From: Cordylochernes scorpioides | Taxonomy: Eukaryota > Arthropoda > Arachnida > Pseudoscorpiones > Chernetidae | Assembly: GCA_030710605.1 (NCBI GenBank) | Contig: CP092863.1 | Coordinates: 63,631,634 to 63,695,633 of the forward strand | Direction: 5' to 3' | DNA length: 64,000 bases | Shown here: positions 1-10,320 of the stretch, piece by piece | Position numbering within the stretch: the first letter of the stretch is position 1 | How the letters are laid out: each line of letters begins with the position of its first letter | Translations under genes and position numbers: made by a program | The notes under the pieces: generated by a model | The model's input: only the letters and a program-made list of their open reading frames with translations | What the model was told of the DNA's origin: nothing | Databases searched by the model: none

Positions 1-424
1 ATGCTGAGTAAATTAGAGAAGACAAACTGAAGATCGCCGAGAAGATCTAGAAGCCATGGGTGCTGTGATCTACATTTTCAAAGACTGGCTCCAGGATTCC
101 ACCGCCGTGTCAGAGCCAAGTCTTCCCTCCAAGATGACGATGTCCCAATAGACGATACGACGACAAAGCCGCTCTTCATGCCGCAAGAAATAGGACGTAA
201 ATCTACTAGAGACAAAGTTCCAAGAATTCGATGGAATCCTTGGCAGAAGCACGTCAGATCCATGTCAGTATCTACAATATTTGCAAGCTGCGGGTCACAG
301 CTCCCATATGAAAGGACCTATGTAGCAAAATATTTATTATTTTTATTAACATATTATCAATTTTTATATTAATATTTTGCTACTCTCTAAGCTTTCCTAA
401 TTGCTTATCTTTTTTTTTTAAACA
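1..424. other. No recognised gene
   Basis: Short open stretches of about 60 codons occur on both strands, but none has a recognisable domain, a convincing start or codon bias. The block becomes very AT-rich after 320. I see no repeat shared with the rest of the window. Confidence 0.4.
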
Positions 425-426
425 TA

Positions 427-760
427 CACCAATACCTCGCTTTGCGTCATTTCGTTTTGCGTTTTTTCGAAGTTGCTTCGCTGCTTAATTTTTACTGATT
501 TTCACTGTGCGTCGTTAGATTTTCGAAGTTGCGTTGTTTTGGATTCGAGTCTAATTTTTTTTCTAAAATATGGCAACACCTTTGTTTTTGATTGTGCCAT
601 GACATCAAAATTTGGGGATTCCCTTTCAAACTAAAAATCAACTCAAATTTAATACAATTTTTCTATAGAAAATTTATTTTCACTTTGCGTCGTTTCAATT
701 TGCGTCGTGTTTTTTTTTTTTTTTTGGAACGTAACCCCGACGCAAAGCGAGGTATGGGTG
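427..760. mobile_element. MITE-like element with 22-bp TIRs
   Basis: The ends are inverted copies: 427-448 reads CACCAATACCTCGCTTTGCG and on, and 739-760 is its reverse complement with one mismatch. TA dinucleotides flank both ends (425-426 and 761-762), as expected for Tc1/mariner-type target duplication. The 334-bp interior has no reading frame of note and repeats GCGTCGTTT-like motifs and T-runs. It is probably a non-autonomous DNA transposon; the family is not identified. Confidence 0.65.
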
Positions 761-1370
761 TATATAATTTATATTTGCCTATAATAAATTGCTGTGCTAT
801 CCTGAAGTTTGTCTTCCCTAATTTTCCAAGTGGCAATATATATGTGCCAAACGCTTTCTTATATCCTTATTTTAATAATCAATTTTATAAAAAAAAATTA
901 TTCGAAGGTTTTCAACCAACGACTATTGATAAAGGATCCAGCACTCTTTGAATAAAGAGAATAAATGAATGGATATGCAACACTTATTTCTAAACAAGTA
1001 ATTTAGCGCGTTGAATCAATATTTATTTTAATTAAAATTTAATATTATAGGTTAAAAATATAAATTAATAACCTTCTTAAATAGGTTTTGTATTTATAAA
1101 TATTTTAGAAACCTTTCAGAATTAATTTTAATACGTAAATATATTAAGCGTTGAAAATTAGTTGCACATAAATGAGTTTGAATATTTAAAGTTTTAAAAA
1201 TATCGTTAATAAATAATTTTATATTTTAGAGTAAAATATAAAAATATCGATACAACTTATTAATTAATTAATAAGATTTTCCCCCTAATTTTTTTTTATT
1301 ACCAGTTGTAAATAAGACACGCTATATCCGATCTGGATAATAGCGCGTGAAACTATTTACAATATAAAAA
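761..1370. other. AT-rich spacer with relic of the CCCGGG-ended repeat
   Basis: Bases 785-830 resemble the internal segment of the repeat family seen at 38460-38520 (CCTGAATTTTGTCTTTCC-like). The remainder is AT-rich with no supported gene. Confidence 0.35.
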
Positions 1371-1640
1371 AATAGTGCAAATGTGATATTGTACTGGGAT
1401 AAGGTGCATAAATTATGAAAAAGGCATCTCCTTATCGTGCAACTGAAAGTTGATGATGGCTTGCGCCATCTATCGGAATAAATATAAACTATTCTCGTTG
1501 ATTTTCAATTATTCCAGGATTGGCCAATCCTGGAATAATTAAAAATCAACGAGAATAGTTTATATTTATTCCGATAGATGGCCCAAGCCATCAGCAACTT
1601 ACAATATTTACAATAATTCATATTGTAGTAGAGTAGATAA
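1370..1640. repeat. Palindromic foldback repeat (about 70-bp arms)
   Basis: Near-perfect palindrome centred between 1523 and 1524 (GGATTGG/CCAATCC); arms run 1451-1523 and 1524-1596. Outside it lie GGCATCTCCTTATCGTGCAA-like flanks. A second, interrupted copy lies at 10793-11180, so this is a mobile or dispersed foldback family. No coding capacity. In RNA it would form one very long hairpin. Confidence 0.7.
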
Positions 1641-1951
1641 CAAAAAGAAAATACACAATTAAGAAAAAGAGCATTGAATAAACATATACATTAAACAAAT
1701 AAGCAACAACATAAGCAGATAGAAGAAATCGCAAGGTAGTTATTTACAATATGTTAAGCAATGATGGAAGTTGATTTAATGAAGTTATCTGTAATAATTA
1801 GTATCGTGGAGAGAGAAAGTTGATCAAGTTGAGCTATTTACAATGAGTTATGTTCTAAAGTAACTTATTAATTATTTACATTGATGATCATTCTAAATTA
1901 AGTTAATAGTCTATGCAATTTTTCAATATAAATTTATTGTTATATTATATG

Positions 1952-2125
1952 CATCCCAGACGAACCCTCTTTTTCATCCCCTGGCCACCCATCCTCAGGC
2001 CCCTCCAACAGTACAATGTACATAGTGCTTTGTATATATTCCGCTTTATGTGTCCTTCGGGGCTCAAAATCATCCATTATGGTTAACAGCCCCGTAAATA
2101 AAGATATTTCAATTTATCATACAAT
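1952..2125 (+). repeat. 3' part of short retroposon (SINE-B)
   Basis: The segment from CCCTGGCCACCCATCC to AATAAAGATATTTC matches the 3' two thirds of the insertion at 14519-14827. The shared tail with an AATAAA signal suggests a LINE-mobilised short retroposon, here 5'-truncated. Family name unknown. Confidence 0.5.
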
Positions 2126-2126
2126 A

Positions 2127-2575
2127 TAATGCGACTTATGATTGTAGAACGACATTTGAAAATTATCCCGCATGTGTTACTTTTAAACGAAAAATCGAAA
2201 TTTATTTTAAGGAGAAATAACGATTATTTCTAACCTTAGGGATGAAGTATGAAAGGATGAATTGTGAAGAGTAATGATAAACGGCAAAATAAAATGTCCA
2301 GGGATGGGAAACGAACCCATAGTGTTCCGCTTACCGGGGCAGATGCCATGTCCACTAGGCTACCCTGGACATATTTTTCCGTTCGTAAATATTATATAAT
2401 GTAATTAAGGTGAAGTTCCCATCCCTGGACCTTTTATTTTTCCGTTTATCATTACTTTTCATCCTTTCATACTTCATCCCTAAGGTTAGAAATAATCGCT
2501 ATTTCTCCTTTAAATAAATTTCGATTTTTCGTTTAAAAGAAATACATGCGGGATAATTTTCGATTGTTACATTAT
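2127..2575. repeat. Foldback repeat with a tRNA-like centre
   Basis: Left arm (about 2127-2310) and right arm (about 2420-2575) are imperfect inverted copies that include CTAACCTTAGGGATGAAGTA and ATGATAAACGG motifs. A second copy of the pair is at 48130-48480 and a single arm at 53990-54160. The asymmetric centre holds a tRNA-like sequence on the minus strand. I infer a head-to-head pair of a tRNA-derived retroposon. Confidence 0.6.
2297..2369 (-). tRNA. tRNA-like sequence, not a standard tRNA
   Basis: Read on the minus strand it shows a 7-bp acceptor stem (TCCAGGG/CCCTGGA), a 3-bp D stem (GCC/GGC), a 5-bp anticodon stem (TCTGC/GCGGA) and a perfect T arm (ATGGG, TTCGTTT loop, CCCAT). The anticodon loop appears to have 8 nt (CCCGGTAA) rather than 7 and lacks the usual T33, so an ordinary anticodon cannot be assigned. 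It sits inside a palindromic repeat. It is best read as the tRNA-derived head of a retroposon that may still carry pol III box A and box B sequences. Confidence 0.5.
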
Positions 2576-2634
2576 ACATAGTGAAGAAAATATATTAGAA
2601 CTAATTGGTTGTGGTGTCTGGTCCATGGAGCAGA

Positions 2635-2870
2635 TCAGATCGGTCCATGCACCCTGATCACAATACCGGCCAACTGAGGTTCCTTGTCCGTATGGATGTT
2701 CTCTTCTGGATTGATGTCTGCCATATAGAGGGCTGCAAGGATGGCCGGGTATATATGGTCCGGAGTGAGTTGGGTGTTGTGACAGTTATTGCAGTTACTG
2801 TTGGATCTAGTCATGTCTGGGTTAATCTTCATTACTTTAAAATGTCCTGTTCTGATTCTGGATATTGTTA
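2635..2870 (-). pseudogene. LINE ORF2 C-terminal fragment
   Basis: The minus-strand frame contains CNNCHNTQLTPDHIYPAILA, resembling the cysteine/histidine motif followed by TPDHI that ends the reverse-transcriptase polyprotein of several arthropod non-LTR elements, then an IRVHGPI-like ending. No upstream reverse transcriptase is present, so it is a 5'-truncated relic. The call rests on motif resemblance only. Confidence 0.4.
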
Positions 2871-2999
2871 CCGTTAATTCTCTGTTAATGTTGAGGTTAC
2901 ATTTTGCTTTTGCTATTGGTTAGAACTAATTTGGCAGCCTATTATAAACAATATATTTATATACGTAAAAAAAAATAATTTAAAAAGTCAGGTGTTGGT

Positions 3000-3112
3000 A
3001 TTAAAATAAAAAGGGCATATCCTGGCTACGAGCAAAAAAGCTTTTTAGATGGCAGAGCGCCATCTAGTGGAACAGAAATCAATGCCTTCTGCCATCTAAA
3101 AAGCTCATGTGA
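3000..3112. repeat. Palindromic repeat with GATGGC motifs
   Basis: Contains AAAAAGCTTTTTAGATGGCA and an inverted partner TGCCATCTAAAAAGCTC about 70 bases away. The left part also occurs at 15945-16015. It belongs to the terminal region of a dispersed foldback or Penelope-like family. Confidence 0.5.
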
Positions 3113-3113
3113 T

Positions 3114-3425
3114 CGATGGAAGGATGGTCTAAACCGCTACCGGCCGCTACGACCCGGGTTCGATTCCCGCATTGAGCACTTTTTTCTGATAAAAAAAAAT
3201 TGTCCCAATGGCCCCCGATTCTTGCAAAAGTCCAACTCCACCAGCGAGTGCAAGTAACCAAACGGAGCTCTGGCACATTTGTAAGTGCAAAGTCGAACTG
3301 CTTTTCACATGTGTAGACATGTGGTGCACTTACAGTAAAAGCAGTCGCCTTCTTTTACCCACTATGATTATCATGGTCTGTACCAAGTGTACTAGGGATA
3401 AGCAACAATAGCTCATGTTATCATG
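3114..3425 (+). mobile_element. tRNA-derived SINE (SINE-A)
   Basis: The head has box A-like GGATGGTCTAAACCGC and a strong box B at 3163-3175 (GGGTTCGATTCCC), followed by a run of T and an unrelated body with CACATGTGTAGACATGTGG. Related copies occur on the minus strand at 11660-12125 and, disrupted, at 48480-50570, so this is a dispersed tRNA-derived SINE family. The parental tRNA is not assigned. Confidence 0.65.
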
Positions 3426-4055
3426 GTAAGGATATGCCTTTTTGATATTTATATATATATAATACCATTAAAAGATAAATATAAACTATAAATATTTGTT
3501 AGCAAATATAAAACATAAGAAGGGGGATTATAATAATTAATAAAAGTTTAGATAAATTGAAATAGAGAAAACACTCCAGCGAGGAACTTCGGCATTTACA
3601 CGTCATATGCTGGGTAGAAAAAGGAATAAGCGAAGAGAGATTGTTTATAGAAAAGAGCAAAGACAGAACAATGATAATATTTTTCTAATAATCAAATATA
3701 AGCTAAGATGAAGAAATATTTTTTTTTTCTTATCTTCTCTCTTGAAGAGTAATGATGATTTTTTAATTTATATTTTTAAATTTTGATTTTTGTGGTTTTG
3801 AAGTTATACTAATAACAAATAGGCTTATTAATGTAAAAGGTAACATTATGTGAAATGGATGCTCATTTCCTTTTTTGTTTGACAAGATATTCGAGAGGCA
3901 AAGATCCCAGGGTGAAGTTGTGGAAAGATAAGCTCCAGCTACGGGAGGATGGCCCATGTGTATGTGTGACAATTGACAATTAAAACATTTTTATTGACAA
4001 CTCGGTCAATATTTACATTATGAAGAGATTAGGAAAGGATTATTTACAATGATGA
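3426..4055. other. AT-rich spacer, nothing recognised
   Basis: Contains short inverted stretches around 3960-4010 (TTGACAATT-like) that recur at 10375-10420. No supported gene. Confidence 0.3.
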
Positions 4056-4059
4056 TGTT

Positions 4060-4460
4060 CTTCCCCACCGCGATAGGGTTCGCCTCCAGGCGGTGACGGG
4101 GTCCTCGATGGCTTCGCCCAGCCCGATCTGCACGAAGTGTCTATAAATTCTTGATTTAGCCTATGCGAGGATGGCCAGTTGGTCGTCCACCAGGCCATTC
4201 CCGAAGATCCAGGACTGGAGGTCAGGGGGCCTTCCTATGATATTGAATGTCTCCCGGACGAGGGGCCTGATGTGAGGGTAGCTCCAGTACCGATGGCACA
4301 TGTGTGTGTGTGGGACAGGCGCCACGGGGTCAGGCGACAAAAATAGCATTATCGTATGAGGGACAAGAGGAGTCTGGTTACATCTACGGCGAGAAGACGT
4401 GGGAAGTTGCCTCCGGGCGTGTGGATGATCCTGCAAGACGGTGCGAGGAGAACCTGACAT
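4060..4460 (-). pseudogene. LINE-like reverse transcriptase tail, decayed
   Basis: A GC-rich minus-strand stretch. Its reading frame ends in HMCHRYWSYPHIRPLVRE, LQSWIFGNG, then after an in-frame stop AKSRIYRHFVQIGLGEAI. The spacing of a trailing Cys/His motif followed by an AKSRIY-type helix resembles the zinc-binding tail of non-LTR reverse transcriptases. At least one stop interrupts it. Assignment is by resemblance and is uncertain. Confidence 0.35.
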
Positions 4461-4944
4461 CGGAGTAACCTACAAGACAGTGTAGTCCAGGCTGGACATG
4501 TATAGTGGAGCGGAACGTTTCACAAGAGTGATATCTTCTGGATTCTTCTTATGGACTCTTATGGCCAAGGATTCTTCCGAGGGGAAGTTGAAGGCAAATC
4601 CTTACTTAATGTACTCCTTCTGTTTAGTGCGACGTATAATAAAGCGATAACTAATAAAGGTTTATTAATACCTTTTAGTCTTATACAGATTCTCCAAGAA
4701 AAAATATAGGATACATGCAAGAAAAACAGTAATAGTACTTTAATTATAATATGAAATTTATATACAGGAAAACTTAATTAATACAATCAAGCTAATAAAT
4801 TAGATTAATCTTGGTAAATTGGAGGAAAATAAATCTATTATAAATGAATTTACCACGTAGTCTCTGCAAATGAAGATGATAAAAGTAAAAGCTAATTAAA
4901 ATCAATATTTATAATGAAATTAATATACAAGGAAATATAATTAT
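4461..4944. other. Spacer, nothing recognised
   Basis: AT-rich after 4600; no domain-bearing frame and no repeat that I can match elsewhere. It ends with AGATC (4945-4949), the target repeat of the next element. Confidence 0.3.
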
Positions 4945-4949
4945 AGATC

Positions 4950-5165
4950 TGTTGTAATGTGTATGAGTTGTCTGAACAAACTCGCTACGACTTACAAGCT
5001 GAACTGAATGTTTATTCAATCTAGCAATCTTCTTATATACAAGATAGAGATAAAAAGGAAATAATTTACATAAGTTTAAAACAATTGACAAATGGAATAA
5101 TTTTGCATAGCCAACAATAGGTAACAATTATAACACTTAACAAAGGTTATTTACATATCACAACA
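4950..5165 (-). repeat. 3' LTR of Gypsy-1
   Basis: 216 bp, identical by eye to 9310-9525. It starts TGTTG and ends CAACA, so the ends form a short inverted repeat. In transcription order it is the downstream LTR. Confidence 0.95.
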
Positions 5166-5181
5166 TGTTTCCCCTCTGCCA
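5166..5181 (-). other. Polypurine tract of Gypsy-1
   Basis: On the minus strand the bases just upstream of the 3' LTR read GGCAGAGGGGAAACA, the usual plus-strand primer position. A second GAGGGGAGG tract lies at 5255-5268. Confidence 0.7.
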
Positions 5182-5268
5182 CAACAATTAAAGAATGTCA
5201 CGAATCTAGACAACCATCAACAATCAGATCAGGTAAATCAAAAGGCGGTTGACATGCCTCCCCTCTGT

Positions 5269-7840
5269 TTAAAAACCAAATCTTTGTGGTTTTCTTAACT
5301 CTCTTCCAAACCTTGAAAACCGGGGCCTTCCGGATGGTTCTGGTGCAATCCCAGCGGATGTAGTCGCGCCTTCCCTCTGGTCAATATTGGTCTCTTCACT
5401 TGACCGCTGTATCGGGGCTGTGGATGACTCGCCCATCGTTGGACTGTAGCACTGCGGATGTTGAGCTTCTGGGGAGGCGGTAATTGGTTCTGAAGACAAC
5501 TGGCTTTTCTCGTAGCCTCCATCCCTTGGCCTAATAAATTGTTGATTTCTTATCAACCTATTTCCCGATGGTGTCACAACTTCAAAGCTCTGAGGAGAAT
5601 CAGCCTGCGCTGAAATCTTCACCGGTGTCCATGTCTCCCTTGGATGTATTTGACACCATGCATCCTCTCCTACATTGACCTTGGGATAGCTTTTACTATT
5701 TCTGTCATACTGCTCTTTCATTGAGCTCTGTCTTTTTCTTTTGGCATTCTCTATACTTCTCCAATTAGTTTGATAGGGTCTGTATAGCGGTGTAATTCTG
5801 GGGATCTGACATCGAAGGCTCCTCGATAAACATAACTGTGCGGGTGACGGTAGGTCATTTTTTGGTGTATTTCTATATGCCAGAATAGCCAGATATGGGT
5901 CGGACCCTTCATCTCTACATTTGATTAGTTGATTTTTTATTGTTTGAATGTTTCTCTCGGCCAGACCATTAGATCTATGAAGGTGTGGACTTGAAAATAG
6001 CTGTTTTATACCCCATCTTATACAGAAGTCAGTCATAATCTCTGAGCGAAACGGTGGTCCATTGTCGGACATCATGGTTTCCGGAATCCCGAATCGTGCA
6101 AATGTTTCTCTCAATTTATTTTTTACATTAATCGCCGTAGGTGGGTCCAATGTAAATACCTCCGGGTAGCCACTATATCTGTCGACCACTAACAAATGGG
6201 GCTTTTTCTGAATATAAAATATGTCCAATGATACTGTCTGCCATGGATAATCTGGAACTGGGAAAGGTTTTAACGGCTGCCGTATTTTTGATTTCTGATG
6301 TTTTTGACAAATTTCACAATTTTTTACTTTTTCAGCAATGTCGATGGACATTCTCGGCCAAAATAAAGATTCTCGCGCCAAACCCTGAATTGCAGATATC
6401 CCTTGGTGCGATTGGTGCAACAAATTAAGCATAGCATTCCTTTGTGTCTTCGGAATCACTATGGCCGATCCTATACATAATAGATCATTCCATAAATACA
6501 AACGGTGTCTGAAATCGAAAAATACTTTGGCATCTTCATCGACGTCTTCTCTGCATATAGGCCATCCCTCAATCACATAATCGATTACTTTAACCAAAGC
6601 AGGATCCTCTCGGGTATCTTTCTGCATCGCTACCAGTTTTTCGTCCGAGATATTAACACGTACCATCTTGACCATTCTTTTGTCTTCAAGAAAAGGCGTT
6701 GGTAGTTCGTCCATGGGGTGAGTATCCCTGGATAGGGTATCAGCCATAATCAAGTATTTTCCTGGTTTGTACTGCAATTTGAAGTCAAATGCTATAAACT
6801 TCATTACTAATCTTTGTAGACGCGGTGATATATCACTCAGCGGTTTTTTGACTAGAGGCAATAAGGGCTGGTGATCCGTCTGGACAACGAAAGTGTGTCC
6901 TGACAATAGATATTCGAACTTTTTGCATCCATAATAAACACTCAGTAACTCCTTCTCAATCTGAGAGTACTGTTTCTGCGAGTCGCTAAATGACGCGGAT
7001 GCGAATGCTAGAGGTCGATCTTCCTGTAGCAGAGCAGTTCCCATTGCATCTTTGCTGGCATCACACTGCAAAATCAGCATCTTGCTTTTGTCAAAATGTG
7101 CCAACGAAGGAGCATTCCTCACGCATTCCTTAATATGATCGAATTCCCCATCCTGTTTAGGCCCCCAATGCCAGACAACATTCTTTCTTAATATTCCTCT
7201 TATATTGGATGTGGACGCAGCTAAATTTGGAATGAATTTTCCTAAGTAATTATAAAGACCCATGATTCTTTGCAGCGACTTTTTATCCTCTGGCCTTTTA
7301 AAGGTAATTAATTTATCAATCTTATTTGGCTCTGGATCAATTCCATTTTGTGATATCACATGGCCCAAGAAACGAACTTTCGTTAGACATATTTGAGCCT
7401 TTGTTAAATCAAATTTGATATTTTTTTCTTTTGCTTTTTCTAGAATTCCCTTTAATTTTTTATTGTGCTCTTGAATGGTATCCGCATATATCAGCAAATC
7501 GTCTACATATGTAATATTTTGAAAGCTATCCCTAAAGATATTCGTCATTTTCTCAACAAAAATTTGTGCCGATATTTTCAAACCAAATGGCAATCGGTTA
7601 TATCTGAATTTGCCAAATGGCGTGGTCATCACCAACAGATCTCTGCATTCCTTTGCAACCGGAATATGCCAATAGGCTGATTTCACGTCTAACACGGTAT
7701 AATACTTAGCTTTGGGTATCTCGTGCAATAGTTCAGCTGGAGCCGGAGTCTGGAAATGTCTTCCCACAAGGGCCTCATTTAATTTCCGAGGATCCAGGCA
7801 TATTCTGATTTGACCAGATTTTTTTTTACAACGACCATAG
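5269..7840 (-). CDS. pol: Gypsy-1 pol: RT, RNase H and integrase
   Basis: The frame opens just after a homopolymer frameshift at 7816-7824 and runs about 855 residues. Counting from its first codons: reverse transcriptase with motif A VLDVKSAYWHIP near residues 53-64 and YVDD at 115-118; RNase H with QCDAS near 262 and TDHQP near 325; integrase zinc finger H-Q-S-H near 479-482 and CEIC at 512-515; catalytic residues D543 (SLDIF), D597 (MSDNG) and E634 (AERNI). All catalytic residues are present. It would normally be translated as a continuation of the upstream Gag-protease frame. Confidence 0.92.
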
Positions 7841-9254
7841 GATGAGACCACTCTGTTTCATGATATATTTTTGTTACGATTCCTTGCTTCACCATCTTTT
7901 CCAATTCAGACTGAACTTCGGCTCCGAGGCTTGTTGGGATGCGCCTGGGAGGGACTTGCACAGGAGAATATTCAGGCTTTGTGTAAATCTTACATTCCGA
8001 GTTGATTAATCCTACTCCTTGAAATACTTCGTGGTATTGTTCGAGGATTTTTTGAGTTTCAGAACACAATTTCAATTCATCCGTGTTTATATGATTAATT
8101 CGCCTTAGTATTTCAAGCTTCTCGCAAATATCGCCCGTGATAAGTGTCTGCGCTTCTACATCGGCTACGATAAATTCAAACATTCCTTTCTTTTCACCAT
8201 ATTGGCATAGCACATTGCATTTGCCGACGATAGGTAATTCTGTATTTCCATATGCGAACGCCTTTAATGACGTGGGTCTGATTTCTGGTCTTGATGGCCA
8301 TTGGTTTATTACTTTATGAGGAAGCACATTTATCTGTGCGCCAGTGTCCAAATGTACCGTGGTCTTCTTGCCATTAATTATTATTACCGCCGACCACTTG
8401 TCCGACCGAACAGTCTTTACAGCAACCTCATTAAGATTTATCTCGTCACAGGATTCTTCAGCTTCACTTTCCGCTAAGAGATTTCTTATACGTTTTGTTC
8501 GGCAAACTACTGAGAAATGATTGGTTTTTCCGCATGCATTATATTTCTTCCCATATGCTGGACACTTTCCATACTTGTGTCGTTGTCCACACCACTTACA
8601 TGGTTCTATTATTCTTTCTCTTCTCGGGTTTATACCGCTTGGTCCTGCTTCTGCATTTTCCATTCGAATTGTATCTTTCACCCAATTACGTTTTTCAATT
8701 TTTTCAATCATTTTTTGCTCATTCAACGATGCTACTTGTGAACATGTTGACTCGGAGATCACAGCTATCGAAATTGCCCTTGGTAGTGTCAACTGTGGAT
8801 CTTCTAACAATTTTCTTTTCACTTCTCGGTCAAGTATTCCAATTATAAGGCGATCCCTTATGAGAGATTCTGTTAAATTCTCGAATTCACATTCTTGTGC
8901 CAGATGCTTTAATTCTGTGACGAATTCCATGATTCCCTGCTTTTCCTTTTGTACACAGGTAAAAAATGCATTTCTCCTTTGAATCGTAATTTTGAAGGGC
9001 TTAAAATGGTTCGTAAGCATATCAAGCATTTCCTTTACATTTGGGTAGGTATCATTTTCACTTATGTGAAATGTTTTGTATATCATCACTGTTTTCTCAC
9101 CAGCAATATGCTTCAAGATTGCTCGCTGACGCACCAGCGGCATGCTTTCTAAATTTACCGCTATTGCAAAAATTTCAAACGACTCTCTCCAGGTTTCCCA
9201 TTTTTTCTCGTTGCTGTACGGGACAAATTCCGCCGGCGGCTTGATTCCTTCCAT
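7779..9254 (-). CDS. gag: Gypsy-1 gag-protease and start of RT
   Basis: I take the first ATG at 9252-9254; the frame is open three codons further, but only from TTG. Gag (EFVPYSNEKKWETWRESFEIF) is followed by a zinc knuckle CX2CX3HX4C near residue 220. In the second knuckle the first cysteine of the expected pattern is tyrosine (KKYNACGKTNHF). Protease is seen in VHLDTGAQINVLP. The frame continues into the first RT strands (TEWSHPMVVVKK), then shifts at a run of nine A where ten would keep the RT frame. The terminal residues after that run are out of frame. Confidence 0.88.
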   Translation of the reverse strand: MEGIKPPAEFVPYSNEKKWETWRESFEIFAIAVNLESMPLVRQRAILKHIAGEKTVMIYKTFHISENDTYPNVKEMLDMLTNHFKPFKITIQRRNAFFTCVQKEKQGIMEFVTELKHLAQECEFENLTESLIRDRLIIGILDREVKRKLLEDPQLTLPRAISIAVISESTCSQVASLNEQKMIEKIEKRNWVKDTIRMENAEAGPSGINPRRERIIEPCKWCGQRHKYGKCPAYGKKYNACGKTNHFSVVCRTKRIRNLLAESEAEESCDEINLNEVAVKTVRSDKWSAVIIINGKKTTVHLDTGAQINVLPHKVINQWPSRPEIRPTSLKAFAYGNTELPIVGKCNVLCQYGEKKGMFEFIVADVEAQTLITGDICEKLEILRRINHINTDELKLCSETQKILEQYHEVFQGVGLINSECKIYTKPEYSPVQVPPRRIPTSLGAEVQSELEKMVKQGIVTKIYHETEWSHPMVVVKKNLVKSEYAWILGN

Positions 9255-9291
9255 TCTACTCAATGTTGAATTAATCTGTTTTAATTCGATA

Positions 9292-9309
9292 CTTTTGTCG
9301 GCTGCGCCA
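9292..9309 (-). other. Primer binding site of Gypsy-1
   Basis: Directly after the 5' LTR on the minus strand: TGGCGCAGCCGACAAAAG. The initial TGG is the complement of a tRNA CCA end; the next ten bases would fit a Ser-type acceptor end (inference). The first 13 bases also occur in the kinase-bearing LTR element at 51495. Confidence 0.75.
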
Positions 9310-9525
9310 TGTTGTAATGTGTATGAGTTGTCTGAACAAACTCGCTACGACTTACAAGCTGAACTGAATGTTTATTCAATCTAGCAATCTTCTTATATAC
9401 AAGATAGAGATAAAAAGGAAATAATTTACATAAGTTTAAAACAATTGACAAATGGAATAATTTTGCATAGCCAACAATAGGTAACAATTATAACACTTAA
9501 CAAAGGTTATTTACATATCACAACA
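9310..9525 (-). repeat. 5' LTR of Gypsy-1
   Basis: 216 bp, matching 4950-5165. In transcription order this is the upstream LTR that would hold the promoter. Confidence 0.95.
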
Positions 9526-9530
9526 AGATC

Positions 9531-9900
9531 GTTGAAATATCTTGCAATAGAAAAGCAGCTTATTTTTGATCGAATAAGTGACAAGCTAAACTGTGTATTC
9601 ATTGCATGATATATTGTTGCACCAAGTTGCTGCTTTGCAGGGTCGTCGACCTTGGTTTCCTCCTTCTTGGTGTTATACACCTTTCTCGATCGGGTTTCCA
9701 TACTCAAAGCAAATAAATAAATGTAAATAAAAATAAATTACATTTTAAATTTATTGCGTTTATTCATTCGTTGTCTTCCTCGTAGGACGTGATCCGCAGT
9801 CTTGGTCTAGGTCCTCTCTCGCTCCAATAACCAATCAAGATACATGTACAATAACAATATTACAAAAGGAATGAAACTATAAAAAGGAATGATGATAAAT
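9531..9900 (-). pseudogene. Relic of a short METRSRK-type leader or Gag N-terminus
   Basis: On the minus strand an ATG near 9700 starts a frame METRSRKVYNTKKEETKVDD and continues to KQQLGATIYH. The same short frame recurs at 22425-22515 (minus) and in diverged form at 19312-19420 (plus, MVETRSEK). Similar AT-rich flanking sequence is shared too. Three copies with matching flanks point to a repeated element, perhaps the start of a retroelement Gag. The parent is not recognised. Confidence 0.4.
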
Positions 9901-10087
9901 TAAATAATCTGTTTTAAATAAATTTTAAATATCATAGAATATTTTGAATAGATGTAGGGCGCATTAAAATTGATGTAACAATATATACAATCCGTGTTCC
10001 TGCTTTCTTCAGAATTTCGAAAAAGCATCAAATCCTGAATGTATCGTAATAATGAGGATAAATTACTCCAGTAATGTCACTCTATGT

Positions 10088-10320
10088 CTAATATATATAT
10101 TCAGTCTCTATAACAATAATTAATCCATCATCGGCAGGACCTGCAGTCCTGGATCTTTCCAGTTGGTCTCGAGGACCACGCCATCTCCTCAGCGGCGAAG
10201 TACACAATCTACGTATTCTTCGTAGATCGCGAAATACGTGGTGTCGCTGAAGACCCACTGGCGATTCTCCACCAAACTCTGCAGCGCTGGCAGAGGCGCC
10301 ATATTCATTGTACATAGTGT
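10088..10320. other. GC-rich island, unidentified
   Basis: A block near 10120-10310 that is much richer in GC than its surroundings, with a 75-codon minus-strand frame lacking any recognisable domain. It is followed by TTGACAAGTTGTCAA-like inverted bases that recur at 3960-4010, so it may be part of a repeat. Confidence 0.25.

Larger units (their letters stand above)
4950..9525 (-). mobile_element. Ty3/gypsy LTR retrotransposon (Gypsy-1), complete
   Basis: A 4576-bp element on the minus strand. Both 216-bp LTRs look identical (4950-5165 and 9310-9525; TGTTG...CAACA) and AGATC flanks both sides (4945-4949 and 9526-9530). Inside, read on the minus strand, lie a primer binding site, Gag, protease, reverse transcriptase, RNase H, integrase and a polypurine tract. 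No env frame is seen. Identical LTRs imply recent insertion, but a one-base deficit in an A-run interrupts the polyprotein within reverse transcriptase. Confidence 0.95.

Noticed and set aside
592..951. 119-codon plus-strand frame
   Set aside because: It spans the right end of the MITE and an AT-rich flank, and has low-complexity Phe/Lys content.
2297..2369. Functional tRNA gene
   Set aside because: The anticodon loop appears to have eight bases without T33, and it lies inside a foldback repeat; kept as tRNA-like only.
5269..7851. Programmed frameshift within Gypsy-1 RT
   Set aside because: Known programmed shifts lie between Gag and Pol, not inside RT; a deletion or homopolymer read error in the A-run is simpler.
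8521..8982. 153-codon plus-strand frame
   Set aside because: Antisense to the Gypsy-1 Gag, with no domain of its own.
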